Of a DNA stretch of 64,000 nt, positions 53,232 to 61,815 are shown piece by piece. The stretch is taken from the NCBI GenBank assembly GCA_023898405.1, contig CP060221.1, positions 186,001-250,000 of the forward strand. Direction: 5' to 3'. Below the pieces are notes generated by a model that saw only the letters and a list, made by a program, of their open reading frames with translations, ran no database searches and was not told where the DNA came from. A program made the translations under genes and the position numbers. The first letter of the stretch is position 1, and each line of letters begins with the position of its first letter. Source of the stretch: Myxococcales bacterium (GTDB lineage: Bacteria > Myxococcota > UBA727 > JABDBI01).

Positions 53232-54839
53232 TTACTTGAATAATCTCACTTTTAAAGCATGGATAAATTTCCGTGCTTCGTCGAGCTTAAAGACATAAGC
53301 AAAACTAAGATAACTTAAGCCTGCTACACATGAGCTAAGCACAAGCACGACGGCATTTCGTGTACAAAATCCTTCGTGCCAATTTGCAAGCTTTGCTGGA
53401 AACAAGGCCACAGCGCATGCTCCCAAAGCAAGGGCAGCATGTGCCAAAAGCGGCTTTAATAATGCCGTATAAAAATCGTTGTTTGATTTTTTCTTAAACA
53501 AATAAAGCAATATAAAGTATTGGATAAAGCTCGATATACTCAGGGTTGCAGCCAACCCCATGATCTCATATTTGATCAACATTAAACCAAATCCAAGATT
53601 TAGAAAAACCGTAATGATTCCTACTAATACTGGTGTACGTGTATCGCTTTGCGCATAAAAAGCCTGGATTACTGGCCGAGACAAGCTAAAAGCAACCAAA
53701 CTTGGCGCAAAGGCAATAAGCGTATGAGCAGTATGCATTGCATCTTGTGAAGTAAAAGCTCCATGCACATAAAGGACAGAAACGATCGGATAAGCGAATA
53801 CCATCAGACCTATTGCGCTTGGTGTAATAACAAAACTAGTAATCAATAAAGTAAAACGTAAAGTATCAAAAAAAGTTTTTCTCGCTATCTGGGCAGCTCC
53901 TTTGCTCAATTCAGGCATAGCTGCAGTGGCAATACTCACGCCAAATACTCCAGTTGCAAATTGAGTGAGCCTATCGGCATTATAGTAGTAACTTATTTGC
54001 CCTTCCCCTAAGAAACTGGCTAACTGTCGCAGGACCATAATATTAAGTTGGTAAACAAAGACACCAAATAAGGCGGGACCCAAAAGTCTGATTAAGTGTT
54101 TCATTGCTTTAGTATTAAAACAAAAGCGAGGCCACGCCCAAAGTCCAGCTTGTTTCAGAGAAATAAACAGCAGAATGCATTGTAAAACCCCTCCCAATAA
54201 AACCCCTAAGCATAAAACCATAATTGGAGGGTTGAACCATTGTGCGCACAAACACATAGCCAAAATCATGCCTAGATTAAGAAAAATTGGTGCTGCAGCC
54301 ATGGCACTAAAACGGTTATGGCACTGCAGATAAGCCCCAAATAACGCAACGATACTAACCATAAAAACATAAGGAAAAAACCATTTCGTCATTATGTTAG
54401 TCAAGGCAAATTGCTCAGGATTATAGGAAAATCCATATGCAAACAACTTGACGAGTAGCGGTGAAAACACAATACCAACGATACAAACCACTGCTACTAG
54501 GAGCACTAGAAAGCCAAAAGCATCTCGAAAAAAAAGATGCGCATGATCTTTTCCTTCTTTTTCTTTGCTCGTCATAAAGACTGGAACAAATGCCACAGCA
54601 AACGCGCCTTCTGCAAAAAATCTTCGCAAAACATTGGGGATAGTGAACGCTATATTAAAAGCGTCAGTGAAGGCCCCAACACCAAATATGTGGAAAGTAA
54701 GCACGTCGCGTATCATACCCGCTATTCTCGACATAAGAGTATAAATAGCTTGAATCAACGCTCCAATGGTAATGCGTCTTTTATTTACTCCTTCAACAAG
54801 AGATACATCTGCCATTTGTTCGCTCAGCGCTTCTTTCAC
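53232..54839 (-). CDS. murJ: Lipid II flippase MurJ
   Basis: A 535-residue MOP-superfamily membrane protein with about 14 helices. The N-terminal part has the MviN hallmarks LMSRIAGMIRDVLTFHIFG, GAFTDAFNIAFTIPNVLRRFFAEGAF (in two parts) and FVPVF. It translocates lipid-linked peptidoglycan precursor across the inner membrane. The start is taken as GTG 54839 behind AGGGTGA; an ATG at 54815 is the alternative. Confidence 0.94.
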   Translation of the reverse strand: MKEALSEQMADVSLVEGVNKRRITIGALIQAIYTLMSRIAGMIRDVLTFHIFGVGAFTDAFNIAFTIPNVLRRFFAEGAFAVAFVPVFMTSKEKEGKDHAHLFFRDAFGFLVLLVAVVCIVGIVFSPLLVKLFAYGFSYNPEQFALTNIMTKWFFPYVFMVSIVALFGAYLQCHNRFSAMAAAPIFLNLGMILAMCLCAQWFNPPIMVLCLGVLLGGVLQCILLFISLKQAGLWAWPRFCFNTKAMKHLIRLLGPALFGVFVYQLNIMVLRQLASFLGEGQISYYYNADRLTQFATGVFGVSIATAAMPELSKGAAQIARKTFFDTLRFTLLITSFVITPSAIGLMVFAYPIVSVLYVHGAFTSQDAMHTAHTLIAFAPSLVAFSLSRPVIQAFYAQSDTRTPVLVGIITVFLNLGFGLMLIKYEIMGLAATLSISSFIQYFILLYLFKKKSNNDFYTALLKPLLAHAALALGACAVALFPAKLANWHEGFCTRNAVVLVLSSCVAGLSYLSFAYVFKLDEARKFIHALKVRLFK

Positions 54840-54989
54840 ACAATCACCCTAATTTCAGTCACACTTGTACATGTCATCAACTATACATTTCCTGTTCAAG
54901 GGACAATATTTTTTTCATTGCAAAGCTGCTTGCTCTCATTTTTTTAAACACGCCCTTTGAATGCCCAAGATTTTGATATTTCGTTATAA

Positions 54990-55020
54990 AAATAAAAAAG
55001 GCGCGTCATCAATACGCGCC
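54990..55020 (-). terminator. Terminator of rpsA
   Basis: On the minus strand GGCGCGT and ACGCGCC form a 7-bp GC-rich stem with a 7-nt loop, followed by TTTTTTATTTTT. It lies 28 bases after the rpsA stop. Confidence 0.85.
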
Positions 55021-55047
55021 CTTCATTAAAAAAGATCAACTCAATCT

Positions 55048-56805
55048 TTATTCATCAGACGACTGACCAAATTTTCCTTTAAATGCATCACCCAAAGTTC
55101 CCATACTTTGAGAACCTGATTTTTGTGAGCCACCTTTTTTGCCTGCACCGTGATTTTGTTCAGCGAGATAGGCACGATAATCCATACCTTTTTCTGCTTT
55201 TTTCACAGCCTTGATCGACAAACCAATTTTGCGTTCTTCTTTATCATTGTCAATGATCATTACATCAACTTGATCACCAACACTCAAGAAGCTCTTAGGA
55301 TCATCGACATGCTCATCGCTAAACTCAGAAACATGGCAAAGACCATCGATTCCTGGCTCAATTTCAATGAAAGCACCAAAATCTGCAACCTTGGTAACAA
55401 CACCGCTCACACGTGCTCCACGAGGATATACCTGAGGAATTCGTCCCCATGGATCTTCATGAAGTTGTTTAATGCCTAGAGAAAAACGCTCATTTGGCAC
55501 ATCAATATTCAGCACAACAGCTTCAACTTCATCACCTTTTTGGAACATATCCGAAGGATGCTTAACGCGCTGTGTCCACGAAAGATCGCTGATGTGCACC
55601 AAACCATCGATGCCTTCTTCAATACCGATAAAGATACCGAAGTCGGTAATATTACGCACTGCACCACGAATAACGGTACCAACCGGATATTTTTCTTCAA
55701 GCAAGGTCCATGGATTAGGCTCAACTTGCTTCATACCCAAGGAAATACGCTTATCTTTTTGATCAATATCAAGCACAACAGCTTCAACATCATCACCGAT
55801 ACTTACAATCTTAGATGGATGTTTCACGCGTTTGGTCCAAGACATTTCGGAAATATGAATAAGCCCCTCAACTCCTGGTTTTAACTCAATAAACGCGCCG
55901 TAATCAGTCAAGGAAACTACTTTGCCTTTGACCTTCATGCCGATTGGGAACTCATTCTGAGCCATTTGCCATGGATCTTCTTGAGTTTGTTTCATGCCTA
56001 ACGATACGCGCTCATTTTCAGCATCGTACTTGAGAACAACCACTTTAACGGTTTGCCCAACTTCAAAAAGCCCATTAGGATTTTGCACACGCCCCCAACT
56101 CATATCGGTCACATGTAACAAACCATCGACTCCACCAAGATCAACGAATGCACCGTAATCGGTAAGGTTTTTTACCACACCTTCCATTACAGCACCTTCA
56201 GCCAGGTGCTCTAGAGTAACCTTACGTTTTTCTTCACGATCTTTTTCTAAGAGAACACGCCTGCTCAATACAATGTTGCCGCGCTTTTTATTAAATTTGA
56301 TAACCTTAAACTCGAATCGTTCACCGATAAGTTTTTCAAGATTTCTAATAGGGCGCAAGTCCACTTGGCTTCCTGGCAAAAATGCACGCACACCAATATC
56401 TACCTGTAAACCACCTTTCACTCGCCCAATAATAACGCCCTCTACAACTTCATCACGTTCACAGGCGTCACTAATTTCATCCCAGACTTTAAGCCTATCT
56501 GCTTTCTCTTTGCTCAAAACTAGATGACCAAATTCATTTTCTCGAGACTCGACTAAAACATCTACCCTATCGCCAACTTTAATTTGTGGCTCACCGTTGA
56601 TCAACGAGAACTCATTCGTCGGTATCAAACCTTCGGACTTATATCCGATATCAACTAAAACAAAATCTTTATTCACTGACAAAACATGAGCGGAAATAAT
56701 TTCGCCTTCTTGAACTTCATCACGAGCAAATTCTTCATTAAGAAGCTCTTCAAAAGATAGTTCTTTATCGTTTTCCAACTCTGTACCCTGTCTTTCATTC
56801 ATCAT
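55048..56805 (-). CDS. rpsA: 30S ribosomal protein S1
   Basis: A 585-residue S1 with six S1 RNA-binding repeats; repeats 3-6 are most alike (e.g. LTDYGAFVDLGGVDGLLHV, LTDYGAFIELKPGVEGLIH, ITDFGIFIGIEEGIDGLVH). It delivers mRNA to the 30S subunit. The ATG at 56805 is selected because the domain layout starts normally from it; an open frame continues to 56931 without support. A Gly/Ser/Lys tail follows the last repeat. Confidence 0.95.
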   Translation of the reverse strand: MMNERQGTELENDKELSFEELLNEEFARDEVQEGEIISAHVLSVNKDFVLVDIGYKSEGLIPTNEFSLINGEPQIKVGDRVDVLVESRENEFGHLVLSKEKADRLKVWDEISDACERDEVVEGVIIGRVKGGLQVDIGVRAFLPGSQVDLRPIRNLEKLIGERFEFKVIKFNKKRGNIVLSRRVLLEKDREEKRKVTLEHLAEGAVMEGVVKNLTDYGAFVDLGGVDGLLHVTDMSWGRVQNPNGLFEVGQTVKVVVLKYDAENERVSLGMKQTQEDPWQMAQNEFPIGMKVKGKVVSLTDYGAFIELKPGVEGLIHISEMSWTKRVKHPSKIVSIGDDVEAVVLDIDQKDKRISLGMKQVEPNPWTLLEEKYPVGTVIRGAVRNITDFGIFIGIEEGIDGLVHISDLSWTQRVKHPSDMFQKGDEVEAVVLNIDVPNERFSLGIKQLHEDPWGRIPQVYPRGARVSGVVTKVADFGAFIEIEPGIDGLCHVSEFSDEHVDDPKSFLSVGDQVDVMIIDNDKEERKIGLSIKAVKKAEKGMDYRAYLAEQNHGAGKKGGSQKSGSQSMGTLGDAFKGKFGQSSDE

Positions 56806-57038
56806 ATGAGAAATTCCAACCTTACAATGCAAACTCAAGGCCTGCACTGGAATAACCAACAGCTTATCTAAATTTTTGAAGTTCTTTAGGTTTTTATAAA
56901 CTATTGGGCAAAAAGTCCTAATCCAAGCCATGTATTTACTATTTAGCCAAACTTGTCAAATCACTCAGTTGATTTTTTTAGAGATCTTACTATGAGTTTT
57001 AGGAAAATATCTCTCATCATTAAACCAAAAGGTATGAC

Positions 57039-57536
57039 ATGCAAAATTCACCACTTGTAGCGGTCATTATGGGAAGCCAGAATGATAAAGAGGCACTACT
57101 CCCTATAAAAGAGATCTTTAACCGTTTAGAAATCCCTTTTATGTCCCGAGTTATTTCAGCGCACCGTACCCCTAAAGAGTGTGCGCTGTTTGCCCAAAAT
57201 GCTCAAAGCAAGGGAATTAAGGTAATCATTGCAGCTGCGGGCGCATCCGCTGCTCTTCCCGGTACATTAGCTGCCCATAGTCAATTGCCCGTCATTGGTA
57301 TTCCACTAAACGCAACAGCACTCTTGGGACTCGATGCACTATTTGCTATTGCGCAGATGCCTGCTAGCACCCCTGTAGCTACGATGGCCATAGGCAACTC
57401 TGGCGCAAAAAATGCGGCACTTTTGGCAATAAGGATTCTTGCACTCAGCGATATAACTATTGCCAAACGAGCCCAACACTACCAGCAGGAAATTTATCAA
57501 AAAGCGAAAGCACAGAGTGAATTGGAAGTATTTTAA
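57039..57536 (+). CDS. purE: N5-carboxyaminoimidazole ribonucleotide mutase
   Basis: A 165-residue class I PurE: GSQND (12-16) in the substrate loop, SAHRTP with H42, and AAAGASAALPG. It rearranges N5-CAIR to CAIR in purine synthesis; the usual partner purK is not adjacent. AAGG precedes the ATG. A bidirectional terminator separates it from the convergent rpoC. Confidence 0.95.
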   Translation: MQNSPLVAVIMGSQNDKEALLPIKEIFNRLEIPFMSRVISAHRTPKECALFAQNAQSKGIKVIIAAAGASAALPGTLAAHSQLPVIGIPLNATALLGLDALFAIAQMPASTPVATMAIGNSGAKNAALLAIRILALSDITIAKRAQHYQQEIYQKAKAQSELEVF

Positions 57537-57584
57537 CTTCATTTTTGTCTGGTCATCGCTTTGTGCTTAGAATTGCTATAACAT

Positions 57585-57614
57585 AAAAAAGCTCCCGTCT
57601 TTGGGAGCTTTTTT
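57585..57614. terminator. Bidirectional terminator between purE and rpoC
   Basis: GCTCCC (57591-57596) pairs with GGGAGC (57603-57608), flanked by six A and six T, so it can serve both the plus-strand purE and the minus-strand rpoBC. Confidence 0.9.
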
Positions 57615-57630
57615 CATAGAAGGTGATAGC

Positions 57631-60600
57631 TTAAGCACTTTCTAATAATTCAACCGGAACACTTTCCATCAGACCGCCCTCATCCATAACCCCAGCATCA
57701 TCAATCTCGACGTTGAGGAAACGATAATTAGGCAAACCAGTTCCAGCAGGAACCAATCGTCCCATGATTACGTTTTCCTTTAGTCCACGCAAGTAATCTA
57801 CTTTGCTTGAGACAGCAGCTTCTGTCAAAACTTTGGTTGTTTCTTGGAAAGATGCACCAGAGATAAAGGACTCAGTCGACAACGATGCCTTTGTAATACC
57901 AAGCAACAAAGGCTCAGCAACAGCAGGCTTGCCTCCCGATTGCAGTATTTTTTCGTTTTCGATTTCGAATACTTGTTTTTCAACTTGTTCATCGTTGAGG
58001 AAACGAGTATCACCTGCATCTTTAATGCGAACACGGCGTAACATTTGGCGAACAATCGTTTCAATATGTTTGTCGTTAATACGCACACCTTGCAAACGAT
58101 ATACTTCTTGGATTTCTTCTACCAAATACTTGGCGAGAGCTTTTTCACCCAAAACACTCAAAATATCGTGTGGGTTAACCGAACCATCCATCAAAGGTTC
58201 ACCTGCGCGAACAAAATCTCCCTCACGAACACGAATATGCTTTCCTTTTGGGATGAGATATTCACGTGCTTCACCCAGTTCAGGTGCAACAATAACTTTT
58301 CGTTTACCTTTGGTATCCTTGCCAAATGAAACCGAACCGCTCACTTCAGAAATCACTGCATGATCTTTAGGACGTCGAGCTTCAAACAGCTCAACGACAC
58401 GAGGGAGACCACCGGTAATATCCTTAGTTTTGGATGCTTCACGGCTCACCTTGGCCAAGATATCACCTGCTTCAACCAAGGCACCATCGTTAACCAAAAT
58501 CACAGCACCAACCGGCAATAAATAACGAGCAACACCGCTTCCTTTTAGCAAAGGCACAACATTTTCATCTTTGTCTTTAATAGTGACGCGAGGTCTGGCA
58601 TTAGCATCACGTCCTTCAGTTACCACTTTGTGAGATAAGCCTGTACCCTCATCAACTTGTTCAGCCATGGTAACCCCTTCGACTAGATCACCAAAGTGAA
58701 CACTACCACTTGCTTCAGTCAAAATTGGGGCAGAATATGGATCCCACTCAACCAAACGAGTTCCTGGCTTAACCTTTTGTCCGTCTTCTACATTGATAAC
58801 TGCACCATAGGCAGCAGGATAGGTTTCTCGCTCTCTCCCACTTTCATCCATAATCTTGATGGCACCCTGACGATTGATAGCGACAAACTTACCGTCTCGA
58901 CGCTTCACGACTTCAAGGTTTTCAAAAACAACCTTACCTTCACCTCGGCATTCATGACTTGATTCTTCAGCAGAACCAGAAGCGATACCTCCGATATGGA
59001 AAGTCTGCATGGTAAGCTGAGTTCCTGGCTCACCGATGGATTGAGCAGCAATCACGCCGATTGCCTCACCTACGTTGACCAAGTGTCCACGAGACAAATC
59101 TCTACCGTAGCAACGGACACAGATACCGCGTCTTGTTTGACAGGTCAGCACTGACCGAATGCGCACACGAGAAATTCCAGCGTTTTCGATTTTAACCACG
59201 AGGTTTTCATCGATCTCTTGACCGCATTCAACAAGAACCTCCGCACTCACAGGGTCCAATACATCTTCTAAGGCAACACGCCCCAAGATCCGGTCACCAA
59301 TTCCTTCGATGATATCGTTACCCTCAATGAGTGGAGTAATTTCAATTCCATCGATAGTTTCACAATCATACTCGGTGATGATTGAATCCTGGGCAACATC
59401 AACCAGACGTCTGGTCAAGTAACCAGAGTTCGCAGTCTTAAGAGCAGTATCAGCTAATCCTTTACGGGCTCCGTGGGTTGAATTGAAGTATTGGTGTACA
59501 GTCAATCCTTCACGGAAGTTTGCTGTAATAGGTGTCTCGATAATTTCACCCGAAGGCTTCGCCATCAGACCACGCATACCAGCAAGCTGCTTCATCTGCT
59601 GAGCAGAGCCCCGCGCCCCAGAATCAGCCATAATGAACAAGGGATTAAAAGACGAAGAAATTTTCTTTTCTTTTCCATCTTCAGAGGTGAATTCGCTGGT
59701 TGAAACAACTTTCATCATCTCGCCAGAGATTTCTTCAGCTGCTTTTGACCAGATATCGACTACCTTATTGTAGCGTTCACCATCGGTAATCAAACCTTCA
59801 ACGTATTGGTTAGTAATTTCTTCTACTTCAGCCTGACAACGCTCTAGAATATCTTTTTTCTTCTCTGGAATTACCAAGTTAACCATGGCGATAGATATCC
59901 CTGAGCGGGTCGCTTCCGTATAACCAACTGTCCTGAGACGGTCACACAAAATCACTGTCTCTTTCTGGCCGCGCAATCGATAACAACGATCGATCAAAAG
60001 ACCAAGTTCCTTTTTACCCAATACCTTATTAATGCTGGTAAAAGGTACGATCTTAGGCACTACTTCATAAAGCAGAACTCGACCGACAGTCGTTTCGTAA
60101 ATTTTTCCTTCAATACGGCACTTGATCGAAGCTTGCAAAGAAACCTGTCCGGCATCATAAGCAGCACGCACTTCACCTACACGTGAGAACACCATATCCT
60201 CACCCTTAGCAAAAGGACGGCTACGCGTCATATAATAGCATCCCAAGACAATATCCTGACTTGGCACAATAACTGGTCTCCCAGAAGCAGGAGACAAGAT
60301 ATTATTAGTACTCATCATCAAAACGCGAGCTTCAAGCTGAGCTTCAATCGAAAGCGGTATATGTACAGCCATCTGATCGCCGTCGAAGTCGGCATTAAAA
60401 GCACTACACACCAGAGGATGCAGCTGAATAGCTTTTCCTTCAATCAAAATCGGTTCAAAGGCCTGCATACCGAGACGGTGCAGGGTCGGGGCACGGTTCA
60501 AAATAACCGGATGTTCACGAATCACATCATCAAGCACGTCCCACACTTCTGGCTTTTCTTGCTCAACCATTCGCTTAGCCGATTTAATGGTTGTCACATA

Positions 60601-61797
60601 ACCACGTTCCTCGAGCTTGTTGTATATGAATGGCTTGAATAGTTCTAAAGCCATGGTTTTAGGCAAACCACACTGATGCAATTTCAACTCAGGACCAACA
60701 ACAATCACTGAACGGCCAGAATAGTCGACACGCTTACCCAAAAGATTTTGCCTAAAACGACCATGCTTACCTTTAAGCATGTCGCTCAAGCTCTTGAGCG
60801 GACGTTTGTTTGGACCCGTGATCAATTTTCCTCGTCGCCCGTTATCAAAAAGAGCATCTACCGATTCTTGCAACATGCGCTTTTCATTGCGAATAATAAT
60901 TTCAGGCGCATTGAGCTCCTGCAGGCGTTTTAGACGATTATTTCGATTAATAACGCGACGATAGAGATCGTTTAGATCACTTGTTGCAAAGCGACCACCA
61001 TCGAGAGGGACCAGCGGACGCAGATCAGGAGCGATAACAGGAATTACTTCGAGCAACATCCATTCTGGCTTGTTGGTTGAATTACGAAATGCTTCAACCA
61101 CCTTGAGTCTTCGGATAATTTTTTTGCGTTTTGCTTCTGAAGTTGATTCAGCCAAATCTCTTCTAAGCTCTGTTGCAAGCCACGGAATACCGTTACCATC
61201 GCCATTTGGTCCGCGTTCAATTTGCCTCAAAAGCTCACGAACGGCCTCTGCTCCCATACCAGCCAAGAATGCATCTTCGCCATATTCATCAAGCGCTTCT
61301 TGATACTGCTCTTCACTCAGGAGATCACCAATCTGAAATGGCGAAACACCTGGATCTACAACCATGTATGACTCACAGTAAAGAACTTTTTCTAAGTCCT
61401 TTTGAGTCATATCGAGCAAAGCTCCGATTCTGCTTGGCAAACTCTTTAGAAACCAAATATGGGCTACTGGAGTGGCAAGCAAAATGTGCCCAAGACGCTC
61501 TCTACGCACCTTAGATTGAATAACCTCAACACCACACTTTTCACACACTACCCCACGATGCTTCATGCGTTTGTATTTTCCGCACAAGCATTCATAGTCT
61601 TTGATAGGACCGAAAATCTTTGCGCAAAACAAACCATCACGTTCTGGTTTGAAGGTACGATAGTTAATTGTCTCAGGCTTCTTTACTTCTCCATATGACC
61701 AGTCGCGAATCTTTTCAGGGCTCGCCAACTGAATCCTGATAGCATTAAAGCCTAGAGGGTCCTTTGGTTTCTCAAAAAAATTGAAAATATCTTTCAT
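57631..61797 (-). CDS. rpoC: RNA polymerase beta' subunit
   Basis: A 1388-residue beta' subunit. The N-terminal zinc finger is visible (CLCGKYKRMKHRGVVCEKCG). The catalytic magnesium loop NADFDGDQ has D470, D472 and D474; trigger-loop and bridge-helix regions follow (GEPGTQLTMQTFH). The length is near the E. coli subunit (1407), including an inserted domain between the conserved parts. It begins 18 bases after rpoB in the rpoBC operon. Confidence 0.98.
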   Translation of the reverse strand: MKDIFNFFEKPKDPLGFNAIRIQLASPEKIRDWSYGEVKKPETINYRTFKPERDGLFCAKIFGPIKDYECLCGKYKRMKHRGVVCEKCGVEVIQSKVRRERLGHILLATPVAHIWFLKSLPSRIGALLDMTQKDLEKVLYCESYMVVDPGVSPFQIGDLLSEEQYQEALDEYGEDAFLAGMGAEAVRELLRQIERGPNGDGNGIPWLATELRRDLAESTSEAKRKKIIRRLKVVEAFRNSTNKPEWMLLEVIPVIAPDLRPLVPLDGGRFATSDLNDLYRRVINRNNRLKRLQELNAPEIIIRNEKRMLQESVDALFDNGRRGKLITGPNKRPLKSLSDMLKGKHGRFRQNLLGKRVDYSGRSVIVVGPELKLHQCGLPKTMALELFKPFIYNKLEERGYVTTIKSAKRMVEQEKPEVWDVLDDVIREHPVILNRAPTLHRLGMQAFEPILIEGKAIQLHPLVCSAFNADFDGDQMAVHIPLSIEAQLEARVLMMSTNNILSPASGRPVIVPSQDIVLGCYYMTRSRPFAKGEDMVFSRVGEVRAAYDAGQVSLQASIKCRIEGKIYETTVGRVLLYEVVPKIVPFTSINKVLGKKELGLLIDRCYRLRGQKETVILCDRLRTVGYTEATRSGISIAMVNLVIPEKKKDILERCQAEVEEITNQYVEGLITDGERYNKVVDIWSKAAEEISGEMMKVVSTSEFTSEDGKEKKISSSFNPLFIMADSGARGSAQQMKQLAGMRGLMAKPSGEIIETPITANFREGLTVHQYFNSTHGARKGLADTALKTANSGYLTRRLVDVAQDSIITEYDCETIDGIEITPLIEGNDIIEGIGDRILGRVALEDVLDPVSAEVLVECGQEIDENLVVKIENAGISRVRIRSVLTCQTRRGICVRCYGRDLSRGHLVNVGEAIGVIAAQSIGEPGTQLTMQTFHIGGIASGSAEESSHECRGEGKVVFENLEVVKRRDGKFVAINRQGAIKIMDESGRERETYPAAYGAVINVEDGQKVKPGTRLVEWDPYSAPILTEASGSVHFGDLVEGVTMAEQVDEGTGLSHKVVTEGRDANARPRVTIKDKDENVVPLLKGSGVARYLLPVGAVILVNDGALVEAGDILAKVSREASKTKDITGGLPRVVELFEARRPKDHAVISEVSGSVSFGKDTKGKRKVIVAPELGEAREYLIPKGKHIRVREGDFVRAGEPLMDGSVNPHDILSVLGEKALAKYLVEEIQEVYRLQGVRINDKHIETIVRQMLRRVRIKDAGDTRFLNDEQVEKQVFEIENEKILQSGGKPAVAEPLLLGITKASLSTESFISGASFQETTKVLTEAAVSSKVDYLRGLKENVIMGRLVPAGTGLPNYRFLNVEIDDAGVMDEGGLMESVPVELLESA

Positions 61798-61815
61798 AAT
61801 TATCTCGCCCTAAAA